Source of the DNA: Pseudobdellovibrionaceae bacterium
GTDB taxonomy: Bacteria > Bdellovibrionota > Bdellovibrionia > Bdellovibrionales > JAMPXM01
Assembly: GCA_913776405.1 (NCBI GenBank)
Contig: CAJYOV010000020.1
Span: 1 to 5,681 of the forward strand
Direction: 5' to 3'
Length of the DNA: 5,681 bases
Position numbers and translations under genes: made by a program. This document shows, piece after piece, positions 1-5,681 of the stretch. Below the pieces are notes generated by a model, which did not search any database, was not told the DNA's origin, and was given only the letters and a program-made list of their open reading frames with translations. Position 1 is the stretch's first letter; each line of letters starts with the position of its first letter.

Positions 1-1829
1 AAGACTCTCGCTTCGAGGGCAACCCGCTCGTCGAAGATCCCGGCGTCACATTCTACGCAGGCGCGCCGATCGATGTTGGTAACGGCCAGAAGGTCGGCAC
101 GATTTGCGTGATCGACCATCACGCAAAACGCCTAACGCCAGCACAGCGGCTCTCGCTGCGCGCACTTTCGCAACAGGCGTCCGCGCTTCTTCGCGCTCGC
201 AAAGACCGCATGGTCAAAGAGTCGCGTGAACGCAGCCACGAAAAGGATGCTAGCGATCTCAAGTTGATCTTCGAGCGTTCTCCTGTCGGCATGGCGGTTG
301 TGCGCGAACCAGAATTTATCTTCGAGCGCGTGAATGAAGAATTTAAAAAATTGGTCGGGCCCCGAGAATATTTGAATCGGAAATGGGCTGACGTTTACAG
401 CGAACTGCCTGAGTCACCTCTCGTAGCGGTCATGCAGGGTGTGTATAATACTGGAACGCGACACGCGGAAAAAGAACGCGAACTGGAAGTCGTCGGCATT
501 TCGGGCAAGATCGAGCGTCGCTATTTCAACATCTCGTACGACAGACTCGAACGCGGCCCGAATGAGCCTTACGCCATCTTAATCATGACGACGGATGTGA
601 CAGAGCTCGTGACGGACAAAGCCAAGCTGCTGTCTCGCTCGAACGAAGTTCAGCAGATTGCGAACTCACTTCTGGACGCGAAAACGGAGGCAGAACACGC
701 GAACAATGCGAAGTCTGCTTTCTTGGCAAACATGAGCCACGAGATTCGTTCGCCGCTTGGCGCGATCATGGGCTTCTCGGCGCTTTTAAAAAACCCAGAA
801 GCCACGAGGGCTGAGCAAGACCATTTTATTTCCGTGATCGAGCGAAACTCCAATCACGTCCTGAGAATTATCGACGACATTCTCGATCTCTCGAAAGTCG
901 AAGCCGGTAAAATGATCGTTGAGACGATCGAGTTCTCGCTGCCCGAGTTACTCGCGGATTTCGCTTCTCTCATGGGCGTGCGGGCTCGAGACAAAGGCAT
1001 CGACTTCGAGCTTCGTCTCTTAAGCGAAATCCCAGAGATCGTGATCGCTGACCCGACACGACTTCGTCAGATCCTAACAAACGTCGTTGGGAACGCGATT
1101 AAATTCACCGAAAAAGGCTACGTTCAGCTCGCCGTCAGCTTCAATCGTAATAAGCTCGAATTTGCGGTCACGGACACCGGCATTGGCCTCACGCCAGAAC
1201 AAACGGATCGCCTTTTCTCGGCGTTCACGCAGGCCGATGTTTCTACAACACGGAAGTTCGGCGGCACAGGGCTTGGACTCGTTCTTACTCGCAGACTTTG
1301 CGAAGCACTTGGCGGCTCATTTGAGCTGACGCAAAGCCACGTCGGTCGTGGCAGCACGTTCGTAGCGACAATCGCAGCTGAACCAAAGGCTGACACCAAA
1401 ATGGTCAACCATACGCTCGTGCACTTCACGACGGGTCCGGTGAATCCAATTGCTGCCGACAAGGTTCTTCAAGGAAAACGCATTCTCGTTGTCGACGATT
1501 CGCCCGACAACCAGGTGCTTTTTAAATTGATGCTGTCAAAACTCGGCGCTGACGTCACCGTCGCTCGCGACGGCGCTGAAGGCGTCCAACGCGCGCTCTC
1601 AAACACCTACGATGTTGTCTTGATGGACGTCCAGATGCCGAGGCTCGATGGTCACGAGGCCACACGCGCTTTGCGAGCGAGTGGCTTTCAGACACCTATC
1701 GTGGCTCTCACCGCGCATGCCATGGTCGAAGAGCGTGCACGCGCTGACGCCTCGGGCTTCACCGACTTCTTATCAAAGCCTGTGGACCGCGGCACACTGA
1801 TCTCCAAATTGACGTCGCTCCTTTCGTAA
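1..1829 (+). CDS. Hybrid sensor histidine kinase/response regulator (GAF-PAS-HisKA-HATPase-REC), 5' partial
   Basis: The reading frame is open from the left edge (first full codon at 3), so the start lies outside the window; the GTG at 108 falls inside the GAF fold and is not the true start. Counting codon 3 as residue 1, 608 residues are visible. Residues 1-60 are the end of a GAF domain (RFEGNPLV, FYAGAPI, GTICVID). Residues about 86-205 look like a PAS domain, followed by a helical linker. HisKA carries HEIRSP with the phospho-accepting His246. The ATPase has an N box (Asn364), a G1 box (DTGIG, Asp391) and a G2 box (GGTGLG, 420-425). The C-terminal receiver has Asp498/499, phospho-acceptor Asp542, Thr570 and Lys592. 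All catalytic residues are present, so an active kinase is inferred that passes phosphate to its own receiver and then probably to a separate HPt protein. No membrane segment is visible, so a cytoplasmic sensor is likely. The signal is unknown. Confidence 0.95.
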   Translation, partial: DSRFEGNPLVEDPGVTFYAGAPIDVGNGQKVGTICVIDHHAKRLTPAQRLSLRALSQQASALLRARKDRMVKESRERSHEKDASDLKLIFERSPVGMAVVREPEFIFERVNEEFKKLVGPREYLNRKWADVYSELPESPLVAVMQGVYNTGTRHAEKERELEVVGISGKIERRYFNISYDRLERGPNEPYAILIMTTDVTELVTDKAKLLSRSNEVQQIANSLLDAKTEAEHANNAKSAFLANMSHEIRSPLGAIMGFSALLKNPEATRAEQDHFISVIERNSNHVLRIIDDILDLSKVEAGKMIVETIEFSLPELLADFASLMGVRARDKGIDFELRLLSEIPEIVIADPTRLRQILTNVVGNAIKFTEKGYVQLAVSFNRNKLEFAVTDTGIGLTPEQTDRLFSAFTQADVSTTRKFGGTGLGLVLTRRLCEALGGSFELTQSHVGRGSTFVATIAAEPKADTKMVNHTLVHFTTGPVNPIAADKVLQGKRILVVDDSPDNQVLFKLMLSKLGADVTVARDGAEGVQRALSNTYDVVLMDVQMPRLDGHEATRALRASGFQTPIVALTAHAMVEERARADASGFTDFLSKPVDRGTLISKLTSLLS

Positions 1830-1869
1830 TCGAACTCTTGCTTGTGCACTTTCCAAGCTAAATGAATTC

Positions 1870-1900
1870 GCTCGAGTGCTCGCCCGAGTTTCAATTTTTC
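1870..1900 (+). terminator. Possible weak terminator after the kinase gene
   Basis: CTCG at 1871-1874 can pair with CGAG at 1885-1888 across a 10-nt loop, with a flanking G-T pair, and is followed by TTTCAATTTTTC. The stem is only 4-5 bp, so the hairpin is weak. A second short hairpin, GCTTG/CAAGC at 1840-1858, lies just upstream without a T-run. Either could help end the kinase transcript, but neither is convincing. Confidence 0.25.
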
Positions 1901-1933
1901 GTCACAGATGGCTGGGCCGTTTTAATTTTTCGT
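1888..1933. repeat. 15-nt direct repeat, possible regulator site or curved DNA
   Basis: GTTTCAATTTTTCGT at 1888-1902 and GTTTTAATTTTTCGT at 1919-1933 match at 14 of 15 positions. They are offset by 31 bp, close to three helical turns. A shorter echo, GTAATTTCGT, lies at 1954-1963, offset about 32 bp from the second copy. The array fills most of the gap in front of the permease gene. This could be an operator, an upstream promoter element or phased T-tracts; it could also be chance in an AT-rich intergenic region. Confidence 0.4.
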
Positions 1934-1954
1934 TTCAGGCGCGAAGCAGCCAGG

Positions 1955-1960
1955 TAATTT
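1955..1960 (+). promoter_or_regulatory. Candidate -10 element of the AI-2E transporter gene
   Basis: TAATTT at 1955-1960 resembles a sigma70 -10 hexamer. A poor -35 match (TTTCAG, 1933-1938) lies 16 bp upstream. The expected transcription start would fall at or next to the ATG at 1968, implying a leaderless or nearly leaderless message. This rests on hexamer resemblance alone. Confidence 0.25.
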
Positions 1961-1967
1961 CGTGGAG

Positions 1968-3089
1968 ATGAAAAATCAGGCTCTGACATTTGGTGTATGG
2001 ATTCTTGCGGTTTACGTTTTGGGCTTGCTGGCGCATGAGGCTGCGGCGGTTTCGATTTGGATCGCGTGTTCGCTTCTTCTCTTCGCCCTTCTCGACCCAA
2101 CGGCCGAAACGTTGAAATCGAAAGGCTACTCGACGCTTGTGACGAGTTTAGCTCTCGTTCTCGCATCGACGGCTGCGACCCTTTTTTTGATCTATATTAT
2201 GGGTCGGTTCTCTGCCGACATCGTCGTCGAACTCCAAAGTTCGCGTGCCGTGTTCCTCCGTTACTACGAAGAACTCGATCGGGGTTGGACAACCTTCTCC
2301 GACTCCATCACGCATGCGTTCAAGGCTGCGGCTCCGCCTGCGGCCGTTGATCCAAAACCGTCACTCGAAGTCGTACAGAATTCGCCGATCGGCGGCGAAC
2401 TTCGCGACACGCTCATGCATGGTCTCGGCAGCGCCGTCACCATTTTCACGTTCGCGATCCTCGTTCCGATTCTTACCTTCTTCTTGCTGGCTGAACGCGA
2501 TTCTCTAAAAAAAGTAGCCGGTCGAACTTTCGAGGACCCAGGTACAGGCCGCCAGATTTGGAGCCGCTTTGTAGCTTCAACACGCGCCTTCTTCCTCGGT
2601 AACCTTGTGCTGGGTCTTGTGACCTACCCGATCTTCGCGGGGCTCTTCCTTGCGTTCTCTGTTCCTCGCGCCTTCACACTTGCCGGCCTCGCAAGCTTCT
2701 TTAACTTAATCCCGTTCCTCGGCGCTCTCCTTGCGGGCTTGCTCCCCGCGCTGACCGTTCTCGGTGAAGGTGACCGCGCGGGTGCTGCGATCGCCGTTTA
2801 TAGCATCTGTCTTGCCATCCACTTCGCGGTCGCAAACTTCATCACGCCAAAAATCCTGGGCTCGAAAGTCGACATCAACGCGACTGTTTCGACGATCGCA
2901 CTTATCGCCTGGGGCGAACTCTGGGGTGGTCCGGGCTTGATCCTAGCGATCCCTCTCACAGCCGGGATCAAGATCGCGCTCGCTCATTCAGGCGTGCCCC
3001 GCCTTGAGTGGATCGCGGCTCTGATGAGCGAGGACGTTGACGGCACCCTCAAGCCAATTGTTTCAAAAACGGCTCCAAAACCGACTTAA
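1968..3089 (+). CDS. AI-2E family transporter (UPF0118/PerM-like integral membrane protein)
   Basis: A 373-residue inner-membrane protein of the usual size for the AI-2E transporter family. Hydrophobic segments lie at about 5-22, 24-42, 57-79, 153-174, 206-230, 236-266 (probably two), 272-293 and 305-337. A soluble stretch at about 80-150 follows the third segment, as is typical of the family. Family hallmarks seen are NLIPFLGALL (246-255), TPKILGSKVDINA (293-305) and the GGPGLILAIPL stretch near 320-330. The family was named for autoinducer-2 export by TqsA, but other members have been linked to ion antiport, so the substrate cannot be told here. The start is uncertain. ATG 1968 has no well-placed ribosome site, with GGAG directly abutting it. 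GTG 1962, two codons earlier, has AGG at 1952-1954 with 7-nt spacing. The gene stands alone, with 138 bp before it and 61 bp after it. Confidence 0.92.
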   Translation: MKNQALTFGVWILAVYVLGLLAHEAAAVSIWIACSLLLFALLDPTAETLKSKGYSTLVTSLALVLASTAATLFLIYIMGRFSADIVVELQSSRAVFLRYYEELDRGWTTFSDSITHAFKAAAPPAAVDPKPSLEVVQNSPIGGELRDTLMHGLGSAVTIFTFAILVPILTFFLLAERDSLKKVAGRTFEDPGTGRQIWSRFVASTRAFFLGNLVLGLVTYPIFAGLFLAFSVPRAFTLAGLASFFNLIPFLGALLAGLLPALTVLGEGDRAGAAIAVYSICLAIHFAVANFITPKILGSKVDINATVSTIALIAWGELWGGPGLILAIPLTAGIKIALAHSGVPRLEWIAALMSEDVDGTLKPIVSKTAPKPT

Positions 3090-3133
3090 AATTACAGCGT
3101 TGGCCTGTCTTCACCCTCCGAAGCGGGCCCCTC

Positions 3134-3142
3134 TGGTAGTGT
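3134..3142 (+). promoter_or_regulatory. Candidate extended -10 promoter for the exported-protein/protease operon
   Basis: TGGTAGTGT fits the extended -10 pattern TGnTAnnnT, with the hexamer TAGTGT at 3137-3142. No good -35 is seen, which is tolerated by extended -10 promoters. The hexamer ends 8 nt before the ATG at 3151, so the predicted transcription start falls at or very near the start codon. Confidence 0.35.
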
Positions 3143-3150
3143 CGCTCGCT

Positions 3151-3618
3151 ATGAAACGACACGCTCTTCTTTCATCTTCGATCTTGATGTCTCTCGCGCT
3201 GGCTGTCGGGATGTCGGCCGCGCAGGCCGAGTCGATTAGCAGTCTGCCGCAACTCTCCAAATGGATTGTTCATCACTATAAGTGCCGGATTGCGCACCTT
3301 CCGAAATCGGGCGACGTCGGCGAAAAGTTTTTTGAAATATCACCGAAATCAATCGGCCATGGCGGTGAAGACATCGTGTTGAAAAATGCGGGCGACGAAG
3401 TTGTAGCCAGCGCTAACGCACAGATGGTTGGCCTCACTTGGTCACGCGCAGGCAAAGTCATCACGATGGCGCAAGCTTGGGTTCAGAACTCGTCGACGAA
3501 GTCGCTTGTTCTGATGGCGGTCGACCCGCTCGATCAAGAAACACAAGTTCACGTGAGCTGCGACGCCGTGACGTTCGATCAGCTCTCGTTACCGGCTGGT
3601 AAGGCGAACACGAAATGA
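3151..3618 (+). CDS. Small exported protein of unknown function
   Basis: I do not recognise this 155-residue protein. A clear Sec signal peptide is present: MKRH, a hydrophobic core at about 6-22, then AQA before Glu27 as a signal peptidase I site. No lipobox is seen. The mature part, about 129 residues, has exactly two cysteines (Cys45 in YKCRI and Cys137 in VSCDA), which could form a disulphide in the periplasm or outside. It shows alternating polar/hydrophobic strands and no further membrane segment, so a small beta-rich fold is plausible. The start at 3151 is chosen because it puts the signal peptide at the N-terminus; an earlier in-frame ATG at 3037 would overlap the permease gene by 53 bp and add 38 residues before the signal. 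The stop overlaps the start of the protease gene (ATGA), so the two are probably co-translated. It may be a partner, inhibitor or folding aid of the protease, but nothing in the sequence proves this. Confidence 0.8.
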   Translation: MKRHALLSSSILMSLALAVGMSAAQAESISSLPQLSKWIVHHYKCRIAHLPKSGDVGEKFFEISPKSIGHGGEDIVLKNAGDEVVASANAQMVGLTWSRAGKVITMAQAWVQNSSTKSLVLMAVDPLDQETQVHVSCDAVTFDQLSLPAGKANTK

Positions 3619-4547
3619 AACCAATCAACCCATTTGTAATCGCAGGCCTAGCGTTAACGATCGCAGTCTCGCTTTCGGCTGAAGCGCAAGTGAGTCTTCC
3701 AAAAACCGGCTTGCGCGCCGACGTTCAAAAGAAACTAGAAGCGACGACCCTTATTCTCAACGCGCCCTCTAGCTGGTGCACAGTCAGCCCTGTTACTCCC
3801 GATGGCTATCTGCTGACCGCTCTTCACTGCGTTCGCGACTGTTTGATCAAAGCTGGCGCGGCTGAAGAAGGTGCAGTTCCTAATTTCGGACTTCAAGATC
3901 TTCTGCTCGTTAAGAACCCTGCTCGCATGAACGTGGTCTGCGCGGATCAATCAGTTCCGGCACTTGGCGCGAAGAGCGTGACCGTTGTTGCGACCGGACG
4001 CGCTCTTTCAAGCTTCTCAGCAGAGTTCTTCGAAAGCTTCTCGGGTCTTCATCAGGAGCTTCAGGCGCGCGGCCTCAGTTCGCGTGGAAATGATTTTGCG
4101 CTTCTGAAAATTGAAACGAAGAAGTCGCTTGCTTGCCTACCGCTTCAACTTTCGCAGCCAGCAGCGGGTTCTAAGATCTTTGGTGTCGGCTTTCCAAAAC
4201 CCCAGCAGCAAACTCAGTCTCTGACGTTGCAAGCAAGCCCAGGTCTTCGCTACGCGAGCGCAAGCCAAAGCCAGTTCTATCAAGCGTCACCAAAGTCGGA
4301 ACGCGCGTACGTTGAATCACTCTACAATGACTCGTCCGTCATTTACTCAAATGCCGTCAGCCAATTCGGCCAAAGCGGTGGCCCAATCGTGAATGAAGGT
4401 GGCGAGCTCGTAGGCGTTATCAGTGGTTATTCGATCTTACCTACGAAAAATCGCGGCGAGATCCACGAACTCGTCGGCGTAGCAGCTTCATCTCTCGCAA
4501 CTCAATTACCACCCGCAGTCGTTCAAGCTTCGACTTTGTGTCGCTAA
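3615..4547 (+). CDS. Exported trypsin-like (S1 family) serine protease
   Basis: A 310-residue protein with an N-terminal Sec signal peptide (hydrophobic core about 6-20, probable cleavage after AEA at 22-24). The chymotrypsin-fold catalytic triad can be read directly: His71 in LLTALHC, Asp160 in GNDFALLKI and Ser254 in GQSGGP. GQSGGP differs from the classical GDSGGP but is common in bacterial trypsin-like enzymes. Six cysteines (55, 72, 76, 109, 174, 309) would allow three disulphides. There is no PDZ domain or C-terminal anchor, so it is not a DegP/HtrA type; a soluble periplasmic or secreted endopeptidase is inferred. Specificity cannot be assigned. No long propeptide is evident: about 20 residues separate the signal from the first strand. 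The ATG overlaps the upstream stop by 4 nt, and AAGG at 3601-3604 may serve as a distant ribosome site. Translational coupling to the small exported protein is likely. Confidence 0.92.
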   Translation: MKPINPFVIAGLALTIAVSLSAEAQVSLPKTGLRADVQKKLEATTLILNAPSSWCTVSPVTPDGYLLTALHCVRDCLIKAGAAEEGAVPNFGLQDLLLVKNPARMNVVCADQSVPALGAKSVTVVATGRALSSFSAEFFESFSGLHQELQARGLSSRGNDFALLKIETKKSLACLPLQLSQPAAGSKIFGVGFPKPQQQTQSLTLQASPGLRYASASQSQFYQASPKSERAYVESLYNDSSVIYSNAVSQFGQSGGPIVNEGGELVGVISGYSILPTKNRGEIHELVGVAASSLATQLPPAVVQASTLCR

Positions 4548-4556
4548 GAAACTTCT

Positions 4557-4874
4557 ATGAGTAACGAAACGATCGAAGAACAAATCGATTTGAAGTGCCC
4601 TCAGTGCGGAGGCATCGAGTTCGACCTCGATGCGCCAACCAATGCGCAAGCTGACGCGACAGCCGAGTCGGCGGAACCGTCATTTGACGAACCAGGCGAC
4701 TCCGAGCCTCTGGAATGCGCGTCTTGTGGTAAGAAGCTGACTTATGGTGAGTTGGTCGCGGCAAACGAAGCGACTATCGATGATCGCGTTCAGCAAATGG
4801 GCGCAGACTTCGCGGCAGATCTAAAAAAGAATCTCGAAGACGCAATCCATAAGATGGGCTTCAAGAAAAAGTAA
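4557..4874 (+). CDS. Small two-CxxC zinc-ribbon protein
   Basis: A 105-residue cytoplasmic protein with no signal peptide. CPQC (Cys14, Cys17) and CASC (Cys54, Cys57) form a probable zinc ribbon. They are separated by an acidic, Ala-rich linker of about 36 residues that looks disordered. After the second knuckle comes KKLTYGELVAAN and a long amphipathic C-terminal helix (about 72-100) ending in KKK. The layout (N-terminal CPxCG, second CxxCG, then a helix) resembles small putative zinc-binding proteins annotated in proteobacteria as the ECs_2282 family; this comparison is from memory. The role is unknown, with nucleic-acid or protein binding possible. It begins 9 bp after the protease stop and is probably in the same transcript. 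Only a weak purine stretch (AAGAAA, 4546-4551) precedes the ATG. Its last codons and stop form part of the terminator palindrome shared with the convergent gene. Confidence 0.82.
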   Translation: MSNETIEEQIDLKCPQCGGIEFDLDAPTNAQADATAESAEPSFDEPGDSEPLECASCGKKLTYGELVAANEATIDDRVQQMGADFAADLKKNLEDAIHKMGFKKK

Positions 4875-4891
4875 GCGCCCTGCGCTTACTT
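4863..4891 (-). terminator. Intrinsic terminator of the deacetylase gene, probably bidirectional
   Basis: A perfect 10-bp inverted repeat pairs 4869-4878 (AAGTAAGCGC) with 4882-4891 (GCGCTTACTT) around a 3-nt loop. Read on the minus strand, the stem runs into TTTTTCTT, a classic rho-independent tract, made from the AAG-AAA-AAG lysine codons of the plus-strand gene. On the plus strand the hairpin is the same but is followed by TTCCAAACC, a poor U-tract, so termination of the operon is probably weaker. Both genes' TAA stops (4872-4874 on +, 4886-4888 on -) lie inside the stem. Confidence 0.85.
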
Positions 4892-5681
4892 CCAAACCTT
4901 TTGACGTTCGAGTTCTTTCTCGATGTCGTCTGTGCTGTTCCATTTTTTTGTCGAGGGAATATCGGTCGATGTTTCGAGCGCTAGCGCGTAAACACGACCG
5001 TTATTGAGTTTCGTTGACGATTTTGGTTCTTTCGAAGCGATTGGGTCGCGGTACGCATCTTCCGGAGATACAAAGTTCCAATTCTGCTTTTTCAGCTCTT
5101 TCATCAAAGTCGTGAGACAGATCGCGTTCAGATCGGTTTCATGCAGCAACAGAACGTGCTTTGGTGAGCGACCGAGAGCTTTGACAGCTAGTGAATCAAA
5201 CAAATCGGCTTCATCCGCGACCATGCCTGCGTACGCCTGACACAGCTTTGATTCGTCGTAGCCTTGGCCTGCGTCGACCTTTTTCCGAAGCACTTCGTCT
5301 GCGAACCAATCTTCGTTATCGATTGTAACGTAGCCGTTTAGATACCCTTTCTTGTTCAAATGGCCTCTAACCGCTTCGACGTCAGCAGGCGTTTTGCCCT
5401 CTCTCAGAAACGGAAACCGAAACCATTTTCTGAAGTTTGGGAGCGTGTGGAGTTCCGAATCGGCTTGATCAATCGCGCGGTTAAATGCTTCAGGCCCGAT
5501 CTTATTCAAATCAGGATGCTGGTCCGTATGGTTGGCGATGAAATGACCAGCTTGTGCAAAGAACTTCAAGCGCTCAAGCCCATCTGGCTGACGCGTTGGC
5601 GAGTTGCAAAAGAATGCGACTTTCACACCTTCAGATTTAAGAGCCGCAACCAGCTTCTGATCTCGGTCCATCGGTTTTAGA
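4886..5681 (-). CDS. Polysaccharide deacetylase (NodB homology, CE4-type), 5' partial
   Basis: The frame is open to the right edge, and the first NodB strand with its TFDDGP-type catalytic motif is missing, so the gene starts beyond the window; the in-frame Met at 5671 is internal. Counting that Met as 1, the visible motifs are AFFC (19-22), the metal-binding HTDQH (His48, His52), RFPF (85-88), the IDNEDW stretch (117-122) and LLLHET (174-179, His177). These match motifs 2-5 of the carbohydrate esterase 4 fold, which removes N- or O-acetyl groups from chitin-like polymers, peptidoglycan or xylan. The metal Asp of motif 1 cannot be checked. A helical insert (about 125-168) and the GRSPKHVLLLHETD...DAYRDP arrangement place it in a subfamily with a longer C-terminus, ending in an acidic/Lys-rich tail. 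The substrate is unknown, and a signal peptide, if any, is outside the window. It converges on the zinc-ribbon gene with 11 bp between the stops. Confidence 0.9.
   Translation of the reverse strand, partial: LKPMDRDQKLVAALKSEGVKVAFFCNSPTRQPDGLERLKFFAQAGHFIANHTDQHPDLNKIGPEAFNRAIDQADSELHTLPNFRKWFRFPFLREGKTPADVEAVRGHLNKKGYLNGYVTIDNEDWFADEVLRKKVDAGQGYDESKLCQAYAGMVADEADLFDSLAVKALGRSPKHVLLLHETDLNAICLTTLMKELKKQNWNFVSPEDAYRDPIASKEPKSSTKLNNGRVYALALETSTDIPSTKKWNSTDDIEKELERQKVWK

Noticed and set aside
108..110. GTG as the start of the histidine kinase
   Set aside because: The frame stays open to the left edge, and the upstream codons encode conserved GAF sequence (NPLV, FYAGAP), so this GTG is internal.
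1891..2166. Minus-strand reading frame of 91 codons across the intergenic region and the start of the permease
   Set aside because: Its low-complexity Ser/Arg/Pro translation has no recognisable motif, and it is the antisense shadow of a well-supported gene.
3102..3130. Possible hairpin (CTTC/GAAG, GGCC/GGCC) between the permease and the exported-protein gene
   Set aside because: Only 4 bp pair contiguously, and no T-run follows, so it is not supportable as a terminator.
3037..3150. Upstream start for the small exported protein
   Set aside because: It would overlap the permease gene and put 38 non-conserved-looking residues in front of a clear signal peptide.
4555..4764. Minus-strand reading frame opposite the zinc-ribbon gene
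   Set aside because: The Arg/Ser/Thr-rich translation is typical of antisense frames; the plus strand has clear CxxC motifs and operon spacing.
5360..5680. Plus-strand reading frame opposite the deacetylase
   Set aside because: It lies entirely antisense to the NodB motifs, and its translation shows no family features.

Overview
The window comes from a bacterial chromosome with moderately high GC content and tightly packed genes. The gene set is a GAF/PAS hybrid histidine kinase, an AI-2E-type permease, an exported trypsin-like protease with a small exported partner, and a NodB-type deacetylase. It suggests a free-living Gram-negative of the Deltaproteobacteria/Bdellovibrionota kind, but there is no rRNA or lineage marker here, so this placement is a guess from overall flavour. 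No mobile element, CRISPR array or RNA gene was seen.

Layout. 1-1829 (+) is the 3' part of a hybrid sensor kinase. It enters the window in the middle of its GAF domain, followed by PAS, HisKA, HATPase and a C-terminal receiver. 1830-1967 is an AT-richer intergenic region with a 15-nt direct repeat. 1968-3089 (+) is an AI-2E family membrane transporter. 3151-3618, 3615-4547 and 4557-4874 (+) form a probable three-gene operon: a small exported protein of unknown function, an exported S1-type serine protease whose start overlaps the previous stop, and a small two-CxxC zinc-ribbon protein. 4886 to the right edge (-) is a polysaccharide deacetylase that converges on the operon and lacks its N-terminus here.

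How they work together. The clearest functional unit is the exported-protein/protease pair, which has an ATGA overlap and a signal peptide on each product. The zinc-ribbon gene follows 9 bp later. The two convergent transcription units share one perfect palindrome at 4869-4891, which contains both stop codons and acts as a strong intrinsic terminator on the minus strand. The kinase and the permease look like separate single-gene units. Nothing clearly marks a novel defence or mobile system. The points most worth a second look are the shared stop/terminator palindrome, the phased repeats before the permease, two possible leaderless starts, and the unrecognised protease partner.
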